A stretch of 55,129 nucleotides of DNA, from NCBI GenBank assembly GCA_964467175.1, contig CAYXNY010000038.1:1-55129 (forward strand), read 5' to 3'. This DNA is from JAWAFD01 sp964467175. Its GTDB lineage: Archaea > Micrarchaeota > Micrarchaeia > Anstonellales > J096. Below are positions 35,993 to 44,761 of this stretch, in pieces. The notes beneath the pieces are model-generated. The model saw nothing but the letters and a program-made list of their open reading frames with translations, had not been told where the DNA came from and ran no database searches. Numbering within the stretch: position 1 is the stretch's first letter; each line of letters opens with the position of its first letter. A program made the translations under genes and the position numbers.

Positions 35993-37125
35993 ACCTCTCC
36001 TACAACCCTCAGCTCGGCAGGTATTTTACATTCGAACCCAGCAAATCCAAACCCATCTACAACTGGTTCTATTACAAAGAGGCTTTCAGCCCAGAGCTTG
36101 TTTTTTATTTTATTGAAAAATGGAAGCCAAAAAAAATCCTAGACCCGTTCTGCGGAATAGGAACAACCCTTCTTGCTTCTAAGGAAAAAAACATTCCGGC
36201 TCGGGGAATTGACGCTTCCCCGCTCGCGGTTTTTGTTAGTAAAGTAAAAACAGAGCATTATACTGAAAAGGATGCGGAAGAGGGGGAAAGAATTTTGCGC
36301 GAATTTTTTGAGGCTCGTTTTTCCCCCTCCTATGAATGGGAGTTCGAGCTTTTCTCCCCAAAAAAATTCTTCCCCCCGCGCAACTACAACGATGTTGTTT
36401 TCATCCGCGAGAAAATAGAAAAATTGGAAAACGAAAAGCTCCGGGGCCTCTTCCTTCTTGCTCTCCTCTCCATTCTTCCCCAGTGCGGGCTTTTCATAAA
36501 GGACGGCGGGGTTCTGAAATTCTCAAAGGAGAAAAGGGCGATGCCTGCGAAGGAGGCATTCAGGAGAAAGGTTAAGAGAATGCTTAAGGAAGCAAAGGAA
36601 ACAAAGCCAGGAGATGTTTTTGTTGAAGAAGGGGACGCGAGGGCCATAGAGTTTGGGGATGCCCAATTCGATGGAATAATAACCTCCCCGCCGTACCTCA
36701 ACAACATAGATTACACGAAGGTTTATGGGCTTGAGCTTTCCCTGCTCACGATGGACAAAAACATAACCTCTATTGCCAGGGCGAAAAGCTTCCGCTCGTT
36801 CATAACAAAGGAAACAAAAGCAAAAGAGACCCCGCCAGAGGTTGAGGAATACGCATCCCTGCCCATAGTTCCGGCGTATTTTGAGGACAGCAAAAGAGTT
36901 TTTGAAAACCTTTACCGGGTGCTTGAGAATGGAGGGAAGGTCGCCTATGTTGTAGGCAATGCCGTAATCCACGAAACGCACATTCCTGTTGATGAGATTC
37001 TCTGCCGGATTGCTGAAAAAATCGGTTTTGAGGCAGAAATACTCGTCGGGCTAGAGAGATGGGCCGATGTGAAGCCAGCAAAAATAAAAACAAGGGAAAG
37101 CGTTGTTATGCTTGAAAAAATTTAG
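35989..37125 (+). CDS. SAM-dependent methyltransferase with TSPPY motif (DNA or RNA amino-methyltransferase)
   Basis: 378 residues. SAM-binding motif DPFCGIGTT (about 51-59) and catalytic motif TSPPYLN (about residue 230) identify the N4-cytosine/N6-adenine class. Long helical segments separate them. It could be an orphan DNA methylase or an RNA methylase: no restriction gene is near, and it is translationally coupled to a ribosome-associated NFACT-R protein. It converges with thiI, overlapping by 4 bases. Confidence 0.83.
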   Translation: MNLSYNPQLGRYFTFEPSKSKPIYNWFYYKEAFSPELVFYFIEKWKPKKILDPFCGIGTTLLASKEKNIPARGIDASPLAVFVSKVKTEHYTEKDAEEGERILREFFEARFSPSYEWEFELFSPKKFFPPRNYNDVVFIREKIEKLENEKLRGLFLLALLSILPQCGLFIKDGGVLKFSKEKRAMPAKEAFRRKVKRMLKEAKETKPGDVFVEEGDARAIEFGDAQFDGIITSPPYLNNIDYTKVYGLELSLLTMDKNITSIARAKSFRSFITKETKAKETPPEVEEYASLPIVPAYFEDSKRVFENLYRVLENGGKVAYVVGNAVIHETHIPVDEILCRIAEKIGFEAEILVGLERWADVKPAKIKTRESVVMLEKI

Positions 37126-38201
37126 CAAACAACTTCAGTGTTTTTGACCGCCACCTCAACAACTTTCCAATCTATTTTCTTCTCCTCATTTTTCACATCT
37201 GAAAGTTTTGCCGCTGTTGCCGGCTTCTTTTTTGTGAACGCGCAGAACTCCGGGATGCTGGAGGAAAGCTCGTAGGTCCCTATATTTTTTGCTATTTCCA
37301 CTATCTCCTGCTTGTCAAAGCCGAGCAAAGGCCTGAGAATGATTTTTTCGCTCGCAGCGTCTATAACAGCAAGGTTTTTCAGCGTCTGCGAGGAAACCTG
37401 CCCTATGCTCTCCCCGGTTACTATTCCATCATACCCCTTGAACGAATTTGCAATTCTGTAAAGCACTCTCTTAAAAACAACCTGCCTGTACTTCTCTTTG
37501 CATTCTACTATCTGTTTGTTTATCTCTTTCCCATCGACAATAAAAAGCTTCGCGTTGAGGAACCATTCTCCATTAAGTTTTCTGAAAACTCTTATAACAT
37601 TTTCTTTTATGCTTTCATTGAAGGAATAGAAAAGAAAATCGACCTTCACCCCTCTCTTCGCAACCATCCATGCAGAAACGGGCGAATCTATCCCTCCTGA
37701 AAAAAGCGCGAGGGCTTTCCCCTCGCTTCCGTACGGCATCCCGCCCGGCCCCCTTTTCTCATCAAACAGAATGTACGCTCCGCCTCTTCGAACCTCCACA
37801 ACAATCTCTTCATCGTAGGATTTCACGCCGAGCTTCATTCCTTCCCCCTCAAGCTCGCGCGCTATTGCCTTTGCCGTTTCTATTGAAGTTCCAGGAAAGG
37901 TTTTGTCCGCCCTATTCACTTCTATTTTATACACCTTGTTTTTTTCGAGCGCATCAAAAATCCTAGCCGCGATCGTTTCCAAATTTTTTTCGCACATAAT
38001 AGCTTTGCAGTAACTTGAAACCCCAAAAATTCTTCGCAGGACCTCTCCATTTTCAGAATAAACAACTATCCTCCCATCCTCCCTGCCAACCCTTGCTTTT
38101 CTTTCATAAGCATTCTTTATGTTTGAGATGAGAACATTCTCCATTCTCGCCCTTACAGGTCTGCTCTTTATGCCTAGCTCAGAATATTTTACTACAAACA
38201 T
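37122..38201 (-). CDS. thiI: tRNA 4-thiouridine synthetase ThiI
   Basis: Adds sulfur at uridine 8 of tRNA. 359 residues: N-terminal ferredoxin-like/THUMP part, then the PP-loop ATP pyrophosphatase motif SGGIDSP (about residue 168) and the conserved cysteine in the C-terminal EFCAFTKKKP, which acts as the sulfur-carrying residue in the family. Direct continuation of trpS: the trpS stop and the thiI start touch (38202/38201). Confidence 0.93.
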   Translation of the reverse strand: MFVVKYSELGIKSRPVRARMENVLISNIKNAYERKARVGREDGRIVVYSENGEVLRRIFGVSSYCKAIMCEKNLETIAARIFDALEKNKVYKIEVNRADKTFPGTSIETAKAIARELEGEGMKLGVKSYDEEIVVEVRRGGAYILFDEKRGPGGMPYGSEGKALALFSGGIDSPVSAWMVAKRGVKVDFLFYSFNESIKENVIRVFRKLNGEWFLNAKLFIVDGKEINKQIVECKEKYRQVVFKRVLYRIANSFKGYDGIVTGESIGQVSSQTLKNLAVIDAASEKIILRPLLGFDKQEIVEIAKNIGTYELSSSIPEFCAFTKKKPATAAKLSDVKNEEKKIDWKVVEVAVKNTEVVC

Positions 38202-39329
38202 CTACTCATACCTTTTGCTCCACATCTCGCCTGCGAGTTTTCCTTCATACATAAATTCCCCAAGCTTTTCCCGGGCCTTCTCCTTGCTCTCCCTGTGCCT
38301 TTCCAAAAATTCGCAGACCTTGTCTATCAATATCTGCTTAAGCTCTCCCGTAAGCATCTTTCCGCTCCTGTACTCCTCCTCTATTTTTTTCAGCTTTCCA
38401 TCATCCGGCTCGAAGAATATTTTCAGCCATTGGAAGGAAACATCAACATCAGGATTGCCGCCTTTTTTTCTATGCTCCTCCACGGTCGCCTGGCCTCCGC
38501 TGAATGCGTATTTCATTATTTTATTCTTAACCTTTTTCTCGTCGTCGCTAAGCCATATCGCGCTCTCTGCCTGGCTTGAGCTCATCTTACCGGCAATTCC
38601 ATGCAAAGGAGGGAAGAATTTCGAGTGGATGGCTGCGGTTTTGTAATACCCCAAACCCTCCGCAATATCCCTTTGTATTCTCCAGTACGGGTCCTGGTCT
38701 ATCGCCGCAGGTATGAGGCAGATTCTCTTCTCAAACATCGTCGGGAATACCTGGTAAGCAGGGTAGAAGATCATCCCTATGTTTGTTTCGTTCGTGAAGC
38801 CAAAAACTGCCTTTGCAGTGCTGAAAGTAATTTTCTTCGCTATTTTTATTATGAGCGGGTAGGCGTTCGCTACGTACTCCGTATCCCTGAAAATAAAAGT
38901 TCTGTCCGGGTCAAAACCGACCGCCGCGATATCCAGAATATTGTCTATCGTGTATTTCTCGATCTCATTCCATTCAGCATCTTTTTTATACAGAAATTTT
39001 TCATCATCAGTAACTTCTATGTACACGTTCACTTTGAACTTCTCCTGAAGCCACTTTGTAAAAATCATAGGGATGAGATGGCCAAGATGCATCGGCCCTG
39101 ATGGGCCTCTTCCGGTATAAAGAAAGAACCCCTTTCCTTCTTTATAATGCTTCAAAACTACATCCATGTCCCTGTGTGAATAAAAATAACCCCTCCTGAG
39201 CATTACATTATCCCCGGCAATTCTCACTATTTCAGCCTTCAGTTCAGGAGTCAGCGGATAGGTTCCGAATTCCTTTATCAGTTTATTGTAATCTATCTCC
39301 CCGCTTACCTCCCAAGGAGTTACTTTCAT
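38202..39329 (-). CDS. trpS: Tryptophanyl-tRNA synthetase
   Basis: Charges tRNA-Trp. Class I enzyme with PMHLGH as the HIGH motif (about residue 79) and KMSSS (about 250). 375 residues, the archaeal/eukaryotic size. Start MKVTPWEVSGEID at 39329; a longer frame exists upstream without a ribosome site. It heads a two-gene unit with thiI. Confidence 0.96.
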   Translation of the reverse strand: MKVTPWEVSGEIDYNKLIKEFGTYPLTPELKAEIVRIAGDNVMLRRGYFYSHRDMDVVLKHYKEGKGFFLYTGRGPSGPMHLGHLIPMIFTKWLQEKFKVNVYIEVTDDEKFLYKKDAEWNEIEKYTIDNILDIAAVGFDPDRTFIFRDTEYVANAYPLIIKIAKKITFSTAKAVFGFTNETNIGMIFYPAYQVFPTMFEKRICLIPAAIDQDPYWRIQRDIAEGLGYYKTAAIHSKFFPPLHGIAGKMSSSQAESAIWLSDDEKKVKNKIMKYAFSGGQATVEEHRKKGGNPDVDVSFQWLKIFFEPDDGKLKKIEEEYRSGKMLTGELKQILIDKVCEFLERHRESKEKAREKLGEFMYEGKLAGEMWSKRYE

Positions 39330-39366
39330 AAAATAAAATGAAAACAAAAGTTTTTATTAATGGCTG

Positions 39367-40089
39367 TTATCCTCTTACTGAAATGGGCTTTTCATAAAAG
39401 CTTTTCATGGCATTTATCGCCTTATTCCTGACATTTACATTCTTTATGGTTCTAAGGTTTTTTTCTACTCTATCCCAATCAATTCCCGCATCCTTCTCCT
39501 TTGCTATCCCAACAAGATTTTTCACATCTACATAATCCTTTTCCCTACCTTTCGCGAGCTTTATTGCGATCAAATCCTCCATTCTCAAAACCCTTGCCCT
39601 CAATTCAGAGAGAGCGCGCGAATGTTTTATAGTTACCTCGACAGCACTCTCGTACATCACACCTGCTCTTTCCGGAGAGATGTGCTCCAAATCGCCCAGT
39701 TTTGTGAATATATTCAGATGGATTTCAGCACTTTTGACCTCGTTTCTACCGTTTAAGTAATCCACCTTTAGAACAGGCCTTTTCGCGCCGTTCCTTGCAA
39801 CAGTAATCGAGAAAACCGCATTGTTGGTTATAAAAGAAGCGCCACTGAGCTCGTTTATACTCTCTCCTATTTTTATGTTTTCTGCGCCAAGAACAACTAA
39901 ATCGTAGTCGTCTGTTTTTCTCAAAAACCTACCGCTCCCCTCAACCCCAACAAGGGCGATACTATGCACCTGAACCGCGACTCCGCCAACTAAAATCGGA
40001 GTATATCCAAACCTTTCAAAAGCTTCAATAACTACCCTAAGCACATCGAAGTAGTAGTCATCCAATAGTGTATATTTTTGTTCTTTCAT
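39367..40089 (-). CDS. Nucleotidyltransferase-fold protein (AbiEii-like)
   Basis: 240 residues from MKEQKYTLLD; the TATA-like TTTAAAAATA lies about 25 bases upstream. NTase signs: ILVGGVAVQVHS then RKTDDYDLVVL (the G-G...DxD arrangement). A C-terminal helical half includes RMEDLIAIKLAKGREKDYVD, the DLIAxK...R-x-KDY pattern of the AbiEii/MenT-like family. No adjacent antitoxin candidate was found. Role could be a solo toxin-like or RNA-modifying NTase. Confidence 0.75.
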   Translation of the reverse strand: MKEQKYTLLDDYYFDVLRVVIEAFERFGYTPILVGGVAVQVHSIALVGVEGSGRFLRKTDDYDLVVLGAENIKIGESINELSGASFITNNAVFSITVARNGAKRPVLKVDYLNGRNEVKSAEIHLNIFTKLGDLEHISPERAGVMYESAVEVTIKHSRALSELRARVLRMEDLIAIKLAKGREKDYVDVKNLVGIAKEKDAGIDWDRVEKNLRTIKNVNVRNKAINAMKSFYEKPISVRG

Positions 40090-40192
40090 GATAATATAGG
40101 GCGAAGAAGTATTTTTAAACATATCGTTTTTATCCAAAAACTATAACATATCCGCCAGATAGCGTTTAAAACTTTTGTTTTCAAAAAACCTC

Positions 40193-40660
40193 ATGGAACT
40201 ATTCACCGTAAGCAGCTCTCCGAAAAAACACCTTGCCATAATCTGGCTGGTTACCGCAGCCTTGCTTATATTCTTCCTTGCGCTTTCGAGGATTTTTGAT
40301 GCCCCCCTATGGCTTTATCTTCTTGTGCTGGTACTGGCGTTGGTTGCAAGCGCATTTGCAGTGGTATACGCAAAAACAATAACACTCGCGCTTAAAGAGA
40401 ACGAAATTCTATTCGCAAGGGGCATCCTCACCCGGAGCACCACGACGATACGCTACAACAGAATAGACAATGTAAAGAAAATAAGGAGCATTTTTGATAT
40501 GGTTCTTGGTCTGGGCACTTTGGAAATAGATACGCCTGGAAAAATAGAGCGCGAAATTTTTATAAAAAACTTGGATATAAATGACCTGCTTAAAGTTCGC
40601 GATCTCTTGTCTGAGAAGATGAAGGGAGAGTATGATTTTTACAAAACCAGAAAGGACTGA
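40193..40660 (+). CDS. Membrane protein with bacterial-type PH domain (DUF304)
   Basis: 155 residues from MELFTVSSSPKKH. Two membrane helices (about 20-65) are followed by a PH-like beta domain in the C-terminal half (TTTIRYNRIDNVKKIRSIFD; LGTLEIDTPG). It overlaps the next gene by 29 bases, so the two are cotranscribed. Function in archaea unknown. Confidence 0.83.
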   Translation: MELFTVSSSPKKHLAIIWLVTAALLIFFLALSRIFDAPLWLYLLVLVLALVASAFAVVYAKTITLALKENEILFARGILTRSTTTIRYNRIDNVKKIRSIFDMVLGLGTLEIDTPGKIEREIFIKNLDINDLLKVRDLLSEKMKGEYDFYKTRKD

Positions 40661-41075
40661 GGAGATTTTCCAGCTCGGGATCGGAAGAGAAACAGAAAAA
40701 GGGCTTGGGCTCCACAGCATAGAAGCGGCGTATCTCGTAAAAAAAGGAATAATAAAAACAAAGAAAAGTTTTGAAAAGCTTATAGCCGGCAATGAGGATG
40801 GGTACGCGGTTTACGAGGATCTGCGGAGCAAGGGATATGTTGTGAGGCTGAGCGAAGGAAGCGAATTTTTCAGGATAAACAGAAAGGGCTTCAGAAAAAA
40901 TGAGGAAAGGACAACCTATATCCTTAAAGTTATAAAATCGCCGTTTTCTCTGAGCGAAAAGGAGCTTTTCGATGACCTTCAAATTTCTGTGAAGATGAGG
41001 AAGCAGCTTGTTTATGCAATTGTAGCTGGAAAGGAAATAAAATACATTACTTTTGGGAGGATGACATTTCCTTAA
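40632..41075 (+). CDS. tRNA-splicing endonuclease-like subunit, probably structural
   Basis: 147 residues with the EndA fold: an alpha/beta N-terminal part (LHSIEAAYLVKKGIIK), then YEDLRSKGYVV and the C-terminal SVKMRKQLVYAIVAGKEIKY, which fits the SVRKKL...AIVD end of EndA. Compared with Methanocaldococcus EndA (recalled catalytic Tyr-His-Lys), FRVY becomes FRIN and EHSVYL becomes ERTTYI, so Tyr and His are missing while the Lys region stays. It would suit the structural beta subunit of a two-subunit endonuclease, with the catalytic one elsewhere. No nearby partner is seen. Confidence 0.72.
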   Translation: MIFTKPERTEEIFQLGIGRETEKGLGLHSIEAAYLVKKGIIKTKKSFEKLIAGNEDGYAVYEDLRSKGYVVRLSEGSEFFRINRKGFRKNEERTTYILKVIKSPFSLSEKELFDDLQISVKMRKQLVYAIVAGKEIKYITFGRMTFP

Positions 41076-42000
41076 TCATCTCTTTTAATTCGGGCGAATA
41101 AACAATTCTATACGACCCCATATCTTTTTGCTCCAGCCCACTTACTAAGGTTGCGTCCCAACCATAAAAAATGTGGCTTGTATCTGAAATCTCGGCTATA
41201 ACAATATCCCACGGACTCTTTCTAAAACCTAAAAGAAAAATTGCGCTCGCCCAATCTTGCTCGAATGGGCGGGGCGGAATTCTAAAATACTTAAGATATT
41301 CCTGTGCCGGTACATAGCCTTCTTCCTCCCCTTCTCCAGCAGGATATGCCGCGTTGTTGTCATACACCTTACCATCCAAATAGACCGCCGCATGCCAACC
41401 ATAACGCATTCCACCCACTAGAATGATGCTGTCTACCTCTCCGCTTTCCTTAAAATATCCGGGGAGTATCCCGAAATACAGCGGATCTAAGCCCTTATTC
41501 TTCATCAAAGTATACATCACAACAGCGTATGGAAAACATATTGAGGAACCACCTATGGCATCGCTAAATGTTATAATTTGTTTTGTGCTATAATCATCAC
41601 TCTGCTTCCAAGCAGTTATCAGCTTCTTCCCAACATCCCCCCAGTTTCCACTCCCCTTGTACCCAAGCTCTACTAAAATACTATCTATAAGCGGTGAGCG
41701 GAGGATTTCAACTCCTTGTGAAGGCAGTTCTCTTCTCAATTCTGTTATGTAAAAAGTATCTGCAGAGTTTTTTGTTTTTTCAGCCTCCCCTGCGAGAGAG
41801 TCAAGCCGTTCAGAGAGTTTAGGGTCTATCCAGCTCCAATACGAAGGGTCGAGTTCCCTAACCCTTATTGTTTCTCCAGTAAGCACGTTAACAAGTACTT
41901 TGACTTCTGGTCCTTTTTTTATTGTGTCAGAAGAAGAATCTAGTTTGTTTGGTAAAAGAAACGAAAGAGAGGCCATGGTTGCGAGCATAAGTTTTTTCAT
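41047..42000 (-). CDS. Exported transglutaminase-like protein A
   Basis: 317 residues. N-terminal signal peptide (MKKLMLATMASLSFLLPN). Catalytic-like Cys in GSSICFPYAVVMYTLMKNKG, His in YGWHAAVYLDG and an Asp in VYDNNAAYP, the order of the transglutaminase/cysteine-protease fold. It shares DSILVELGYKG with the DSLANSLGYEG of protein C at 53525. The promoter resembles those of the two other members. Its end overlaps the EndA-like gene by 29 bases on the opposite strand. Substrate unknown; it would act outside the membrane. Confidence 0.7.
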   Translation of the reverse strand: MKKLMLATMASLSFLLPNKLDSSSDTIKKGPEVKVLVNVLTGETIRVRELDPSYWSWIDPKLSERLDSLAGEAEKTKNSADTFYITELRRELPSQGVEILRSPLIDSILVELGYKGSGNWGDVGKKLITAWKQSDDYSTKQIITFSDAIGGSSICFPYAVVMYTLMKNKGLDPLYFGILPGYFKESGEVDSIILVGGMRYGWHAAVYLDGKVYDNNAAYPAGEGEEEGYVPAQEYLKYFRIPPRPFEQDWASAIFLLGFRKSPWDIVIAEISDTSHIFYGWDATLVSGLEQKDMGSYRIVYSPELKEMIKEMSSSQK

Positions 42001-42052
42001 ATGTTAGATTATGTAGATAAATATTTAAAAACTATTGCGCAAAAAGACAGTT

Positions 42053-42889
42053 ATGGAAGCAACATATGTGTTAAGGCCATATGAAGAAAAAGGGTCGTAC
42101 AAAGAAAAGATAAAAGGCGGTGAAGCGACATTCTACCCGTGCAAGGGCCGGGTGAATGGTGCTTTCGATGTTGAGGCCGGCTATCTTCTCATCACTGGCG
42201 ATAGGGAGAAACTAGAATACGAGCCGGGGTATTACAGATATATTAAAGTTAATCTAAACGGCGAGCCGTTTTTTCGTGCGCAAAAAATTTCAGATGACAC
42301 AGCCACTCAGGAGATTGAAAATTTGAAAAGTTCAAGAATCGACATTATTATAACGCCCCGGTACAAAGATTTGAAGGAGGATGATTTTTGCAAGGACTTT
42401 GTGGCGAAAGGAATAAATGTTGAAAAGAAAAATATTAGTTTCAAGATCTCGGCTTCGCATATGTCCGAACTTCCGCTTTATGATTACGGTGATTTTTATT
42501 TTGCCAATGCTGCATCATTCCATGGATATAAGGTGAAAAGTCCTGGAATGGTTGTTACTATAGATGATATAGTCAATAGTAAAAAGAACTATTACTTTGT
42601 CTGCACTTCTTACGAAGATGAAAAGGGCGGAGGGAGCAGTCTTGTTGTCCGCGGTCTTTTAGAAGGCGAAAATTTAATGTTTCTCAAAATACCAGAAGAA
42701 AAAGAACGCATTTGGGAAAACATTTTCGAAATTTACACGGCCATTGATAAATACTACTCTCTCGCAGTTTTTTCCACCAATTTGCCCACAGGTGTCACCC
42801 CCTTAAGTATTTCTAACACGATGCGCAAATTTTATGAGGGCAAAATGCTTTCGAGGGAGGAAGACCCGATCATTTTCTCAACGCGGTAA
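42053..42889 (+). CDS. Protein of unknown function, divergent from transglutaminase-like A
   Basis: 278 residues from MEATYVLRPYEEKG; a TATA-like AATATTTAAAA lies about 24 bases upstream. The protein is mixed alpha/beta with repeated hydrophobic strands (DVEAGYLLITGD; SPGMVVTIDDIV), no signal peptide and no helix runs. No family recognised. AT-rich composition and its position beside an accessory gene suggest acquired DNA. Confidence 0.65.
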   Translation: MEATYVLRPYEEKGSYKEKIKGGEATFYPCKGRVNGAFDVEAGYLLITGDREKLEYEPGYYRYIKVNLNGEPFFRAQKISDDTATQEIENLKSSRIDIIITPRYKDLKEDDFCKDFVAKGINVEKKNISFKISASHMSELPLYDYGDFYFANAASFHGYKVKSPGMVVTIDDIVNSKKNYYFVCTSYEDEKGGGSSLVVRGLLEGENLMFLKIPEEKERIWENIFEIYTAIDKYYSLAVFSTNLPTGVTPLSISNTMRKFYEGKMLSREEDPIIFSTR

Positions 42890-42961
42890 TGTTTTAAACT
42901 CCTCTACTCTTTAATTTTCTCAGGGCCCGTAGCTCAACTTGGACAGAGCGCTCGGCTTCGG

Positions 42962-42986
42962 ATGCACTCTCCTAAAAGCAGGAGCG
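42962..42986 (+). other. Anticodon-loop intron (37/38) of tRNA-Arg
   Basis: 25 bases. Canonical bulge-helix-bulge: inner stem TGC/GCA, bulges GG|A and CG|A, central helix CTTC/GGAG with one wobble. Not related to the T-loop intron family. Confidence 0.85.
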
Positions 42987-43008
42987 ACCGAGCGGTTGGG
43001 GGTTCAAA

Positions 43009-43060
43009 GAACCTTTCTTCGGGTTGCCAAGAAAGGTTTCATCCAAAGAAGGTTTGAAAC
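43009..43060 (+). other. T-loop intron (59/60) of tRNA-Arg, family member
   Basis: 52 bases; the first 50 are identical to the tRNA-Ser intron at 4095, and only the two bases before the 3' junction differ. Same splice motif: TTCA/TGAA helix, bulge AA|G, bulge AC|T, inner helix AACCTT/AAGGTT, and the competing hairpin AACCTTTC/GAAAGGTT. Confidence 0.88.
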
Positions 43061-43075
43061 TCCCCTCGGGCTCGC

Positions 43076-43339
43076 ATGCAGTCGCAGAAAGAAAGGGCAG
43101 AAAAAGACATAATAATGCTTTCGAAGCTTTTAGAGTATTTTATGAATTCTGGGCTGGACAAAAAATATCCGGATGCTTTTGAATGGGCTAAAAACTACTA
43201 TGCCGATGCCGGGCACTACTACAAAAAAAAGGACTATTTCTCCTCTTTCGGATGTGCAAACTACGGATACGGAATTCTAGATTGCGTTTTGATAAACGAG
43301 AAGATAAAGGAAAAGGTTTTGAAAGAGCTAGGGCTCTAG
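43076..43339 (+). CDS. Small archaeal protein, DUF357 family
   Basis: 87 residues: two helices with YYADAGHYYKKKDYFSSFG and ANYGYGILD, matching the DUF357 pattern, whose function is unknown. There is no ribosome site: the preceding base is the only one between the tRNA-Arg end and the ATG, so the mRNA would start almost at the ATG after tRNA 3' trimming. It converges with rbcL, overlapping by 4 bases. Confidence 0.8.
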   Translation: MQSQKERAEKDIIMLSKLLEYFMNSGLDKKYPDAFEWAKNYYADAGHYYKKKDYFSSFGCANYGYGILDCVLINEKIKEKVLKELGL

Positions 43340-44733
43340 AGCTCCCACAATTTTTTCATATAGCTCAATCCTTTTGAAGAGACATTTTCAAACAATCTTC
43401 TATCGTAATTCAAAACTTCCTTGACATTGCTTTTGTACTCCCCCCAAGTTTTCAGCGCCTCTCTCAGCTCATTGTGATTTTTTGCATATTCTTCAAGAGA
43501 TGTTCTGTTCATAACAGCTTCAACCGCCTGCCTCATGGCCATTGCTCCGTAGTATGTCCCCCTCGGATGGCCGTGCACCCCACCGCCTGCTTGTATGTTT
43601 ACATCCCTCCCAAAAAGCTCGATTAGCGCAGGTATTCTTGTAGGGTCTATCCCGCCGCTTGCAATGGGCAGAACCGGTTTAATATGCCTTGCCCACTCGA
43701 ACTCAAGCGAACCCAAATACTCCTTTGCCTCGCCTTTTCTTTCAGCAACAATCTCCTGTATCCTTTTTACATGCAGTATTCCCCCCTCCATTTTCCCAAC
43801 GCCGGTTCCTACATGGAGCTGGTCCACGCCAATAAGCCTGTAGAATTTTGCGTATATATAGAAGCTTACCCCAAAATTTCCTCTTTCATGCGCCGCATAC
43901 CCAGCCCTATGCCCATGGATCGCAATCCCAGCCCGGTCCAATTCCTCCTTTATTTCCATAAGCGCAGAAAGCCCGAGTATATACACATCTAGCATTGCAA
44001 TTTTCCATCCATGCTCCTTCAGATAATCCACCCGCTCAACCATCCTTGAAACTTTATCCGTTATGTTTGTTGAATACAAAACCTTTCTTCCGGTCTCCTT
44101 CTCAACCTTATCAACAACCTTCATCATCTCGTCAAACCTTTCCCTCCATCTGCAGAAATTCTGGTCGATGAGGTTCTCATCATCCTTCACCAGGTCAAGC
44201 CCGCCGGAATATGCCTGATAGGCTACATGCGCGAACTCCTTCGGGCTGAGGCCCACCTTCGGCTTCACTATCGTCCCTATATGTGGCCTTCTGCTTTTTT
44301 CAGTCCCAACCATCTCCCTTATTCCCTCTATTCCAAATTTTGGCCCGTTAAAAATTTTCTGCCATTTAACCGGAAAGGAAATATCCAATATGTACAACTC
44401 TTCAAGCTCCTTCAACCCGAATATATTGCCGAGCACAGACGCCTGGAATTGAAGCGGGTTTTTCCAGTCAAAGTGTCTGAATGGGTATGCAATCTTTATG
44501 TACCCCGCATGCTCACCTACTTTTTTTATCTCAAAAACCCTCGCCTTCAGTTTTTCAAACATGTGCTGTTTCACTGTTGAGAGCGCGGTCCATGTCCCAA
44601 CAGAACTTTCAGCCGCTATCGCTTCGGCTATTTTCTCTATATTCATTTTTCCGCTTGCCCAAAGCAGAACAACAAAATCGTCTTCTTCCGGCGTGTAGTT
44701 GGGCTCCAAATAGGAATATCCTCCATATGGCAT
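43336..44733 (-). CDS. rbcL: RuBisCO large subunit, form III
   Basis: Carboxylates ribulose-1,5-bisphosphate; in archaea it serves AMP salvage rather than the Calvin cycle. 465 residues from MPYGGYSYLEPN (GGTGGT ribosome site). Catalytic landmarks: GTIVKPKVGLSP, carbamylated Lys in LVKDDENLIDQ, GHRAGYAAHERG, loop 6 GVGKMEGG and SGGIDPTRIP. No small subunit is present. Divergent from marC. Neither e2b2 isomerase nor AMP phosphorylase is in the window. Confidence 0.96.
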   Translation of the reverse strand: MPYGGYSYLEPNYTPEEDDFVVLLWASGKMNIEKIAEAIAAESSVGTWTALSTVKQHMFEKLKARVFEIKKVGEHAGYIKIAYPFRHFDWKNPLQFQASVLGNIFGLKELEELYILDISFPVKWQKIFNGPKFGIEGIREMVGTEKSRRPHIGTIVKPKVGLSPKEFAHVAYQAYSGGLDLVKDDENLIDQNFCRWRERFDEMMKVVDKVEKETGRKVLYSTNITDKVSRMVERVDYLKEHGWKIAMLDVYILGLSALMEIKEELDRAGIAIHGHRAGYAAHERGNFGVSFYIYAKFYRLIGVDQLHVGTGVGKMEGGILHVKRIQEIVAERKGEAKEYLGSLEFEWARHIKPVLPIASGGIDPTRIPALIELFGRDVNIQAGGGVHGHPRGTYYGAMAMRQAVEAVMNRTSLEEYAKNHNELREALKTWGEYKSNVKEVLNYDRRLFENVSSKGLSYMKKLWEL

Positions 44734-44761
44734 AGTACCACCAGAAAAGATGGGAGGTGCG

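Larger units (their letters stand above)
42923..43074 (+). tRNA. tRNA-Arg(TCG) with two introns
   Basis: Acceptor GGGCCCG/CGGGCTC with one wobble, discriminator G at 43074. D-stem GCTC/GAGC, anticodon stem CTCGG (42951-42955)/CCGAG (42988-42992), mature loop CTTCGGA (anticodon TCG). T-stem GGGGG/CCCCT with one wobble and spliced T-loop TTCAAAT. A TTTTAAAC box lies about 25 bases upstream. The ATG of the next gene is 2 bases after its end. Confidence 0.9.

Noticed and set aside
39367..40089. AbiEii-like nucleotidyltransferase as part of a toxin-antitoxin pair
   Set aside because: No antitoxin-like AbiEi gene lies beside it; neighbours are trpS and a PH-domain gene.
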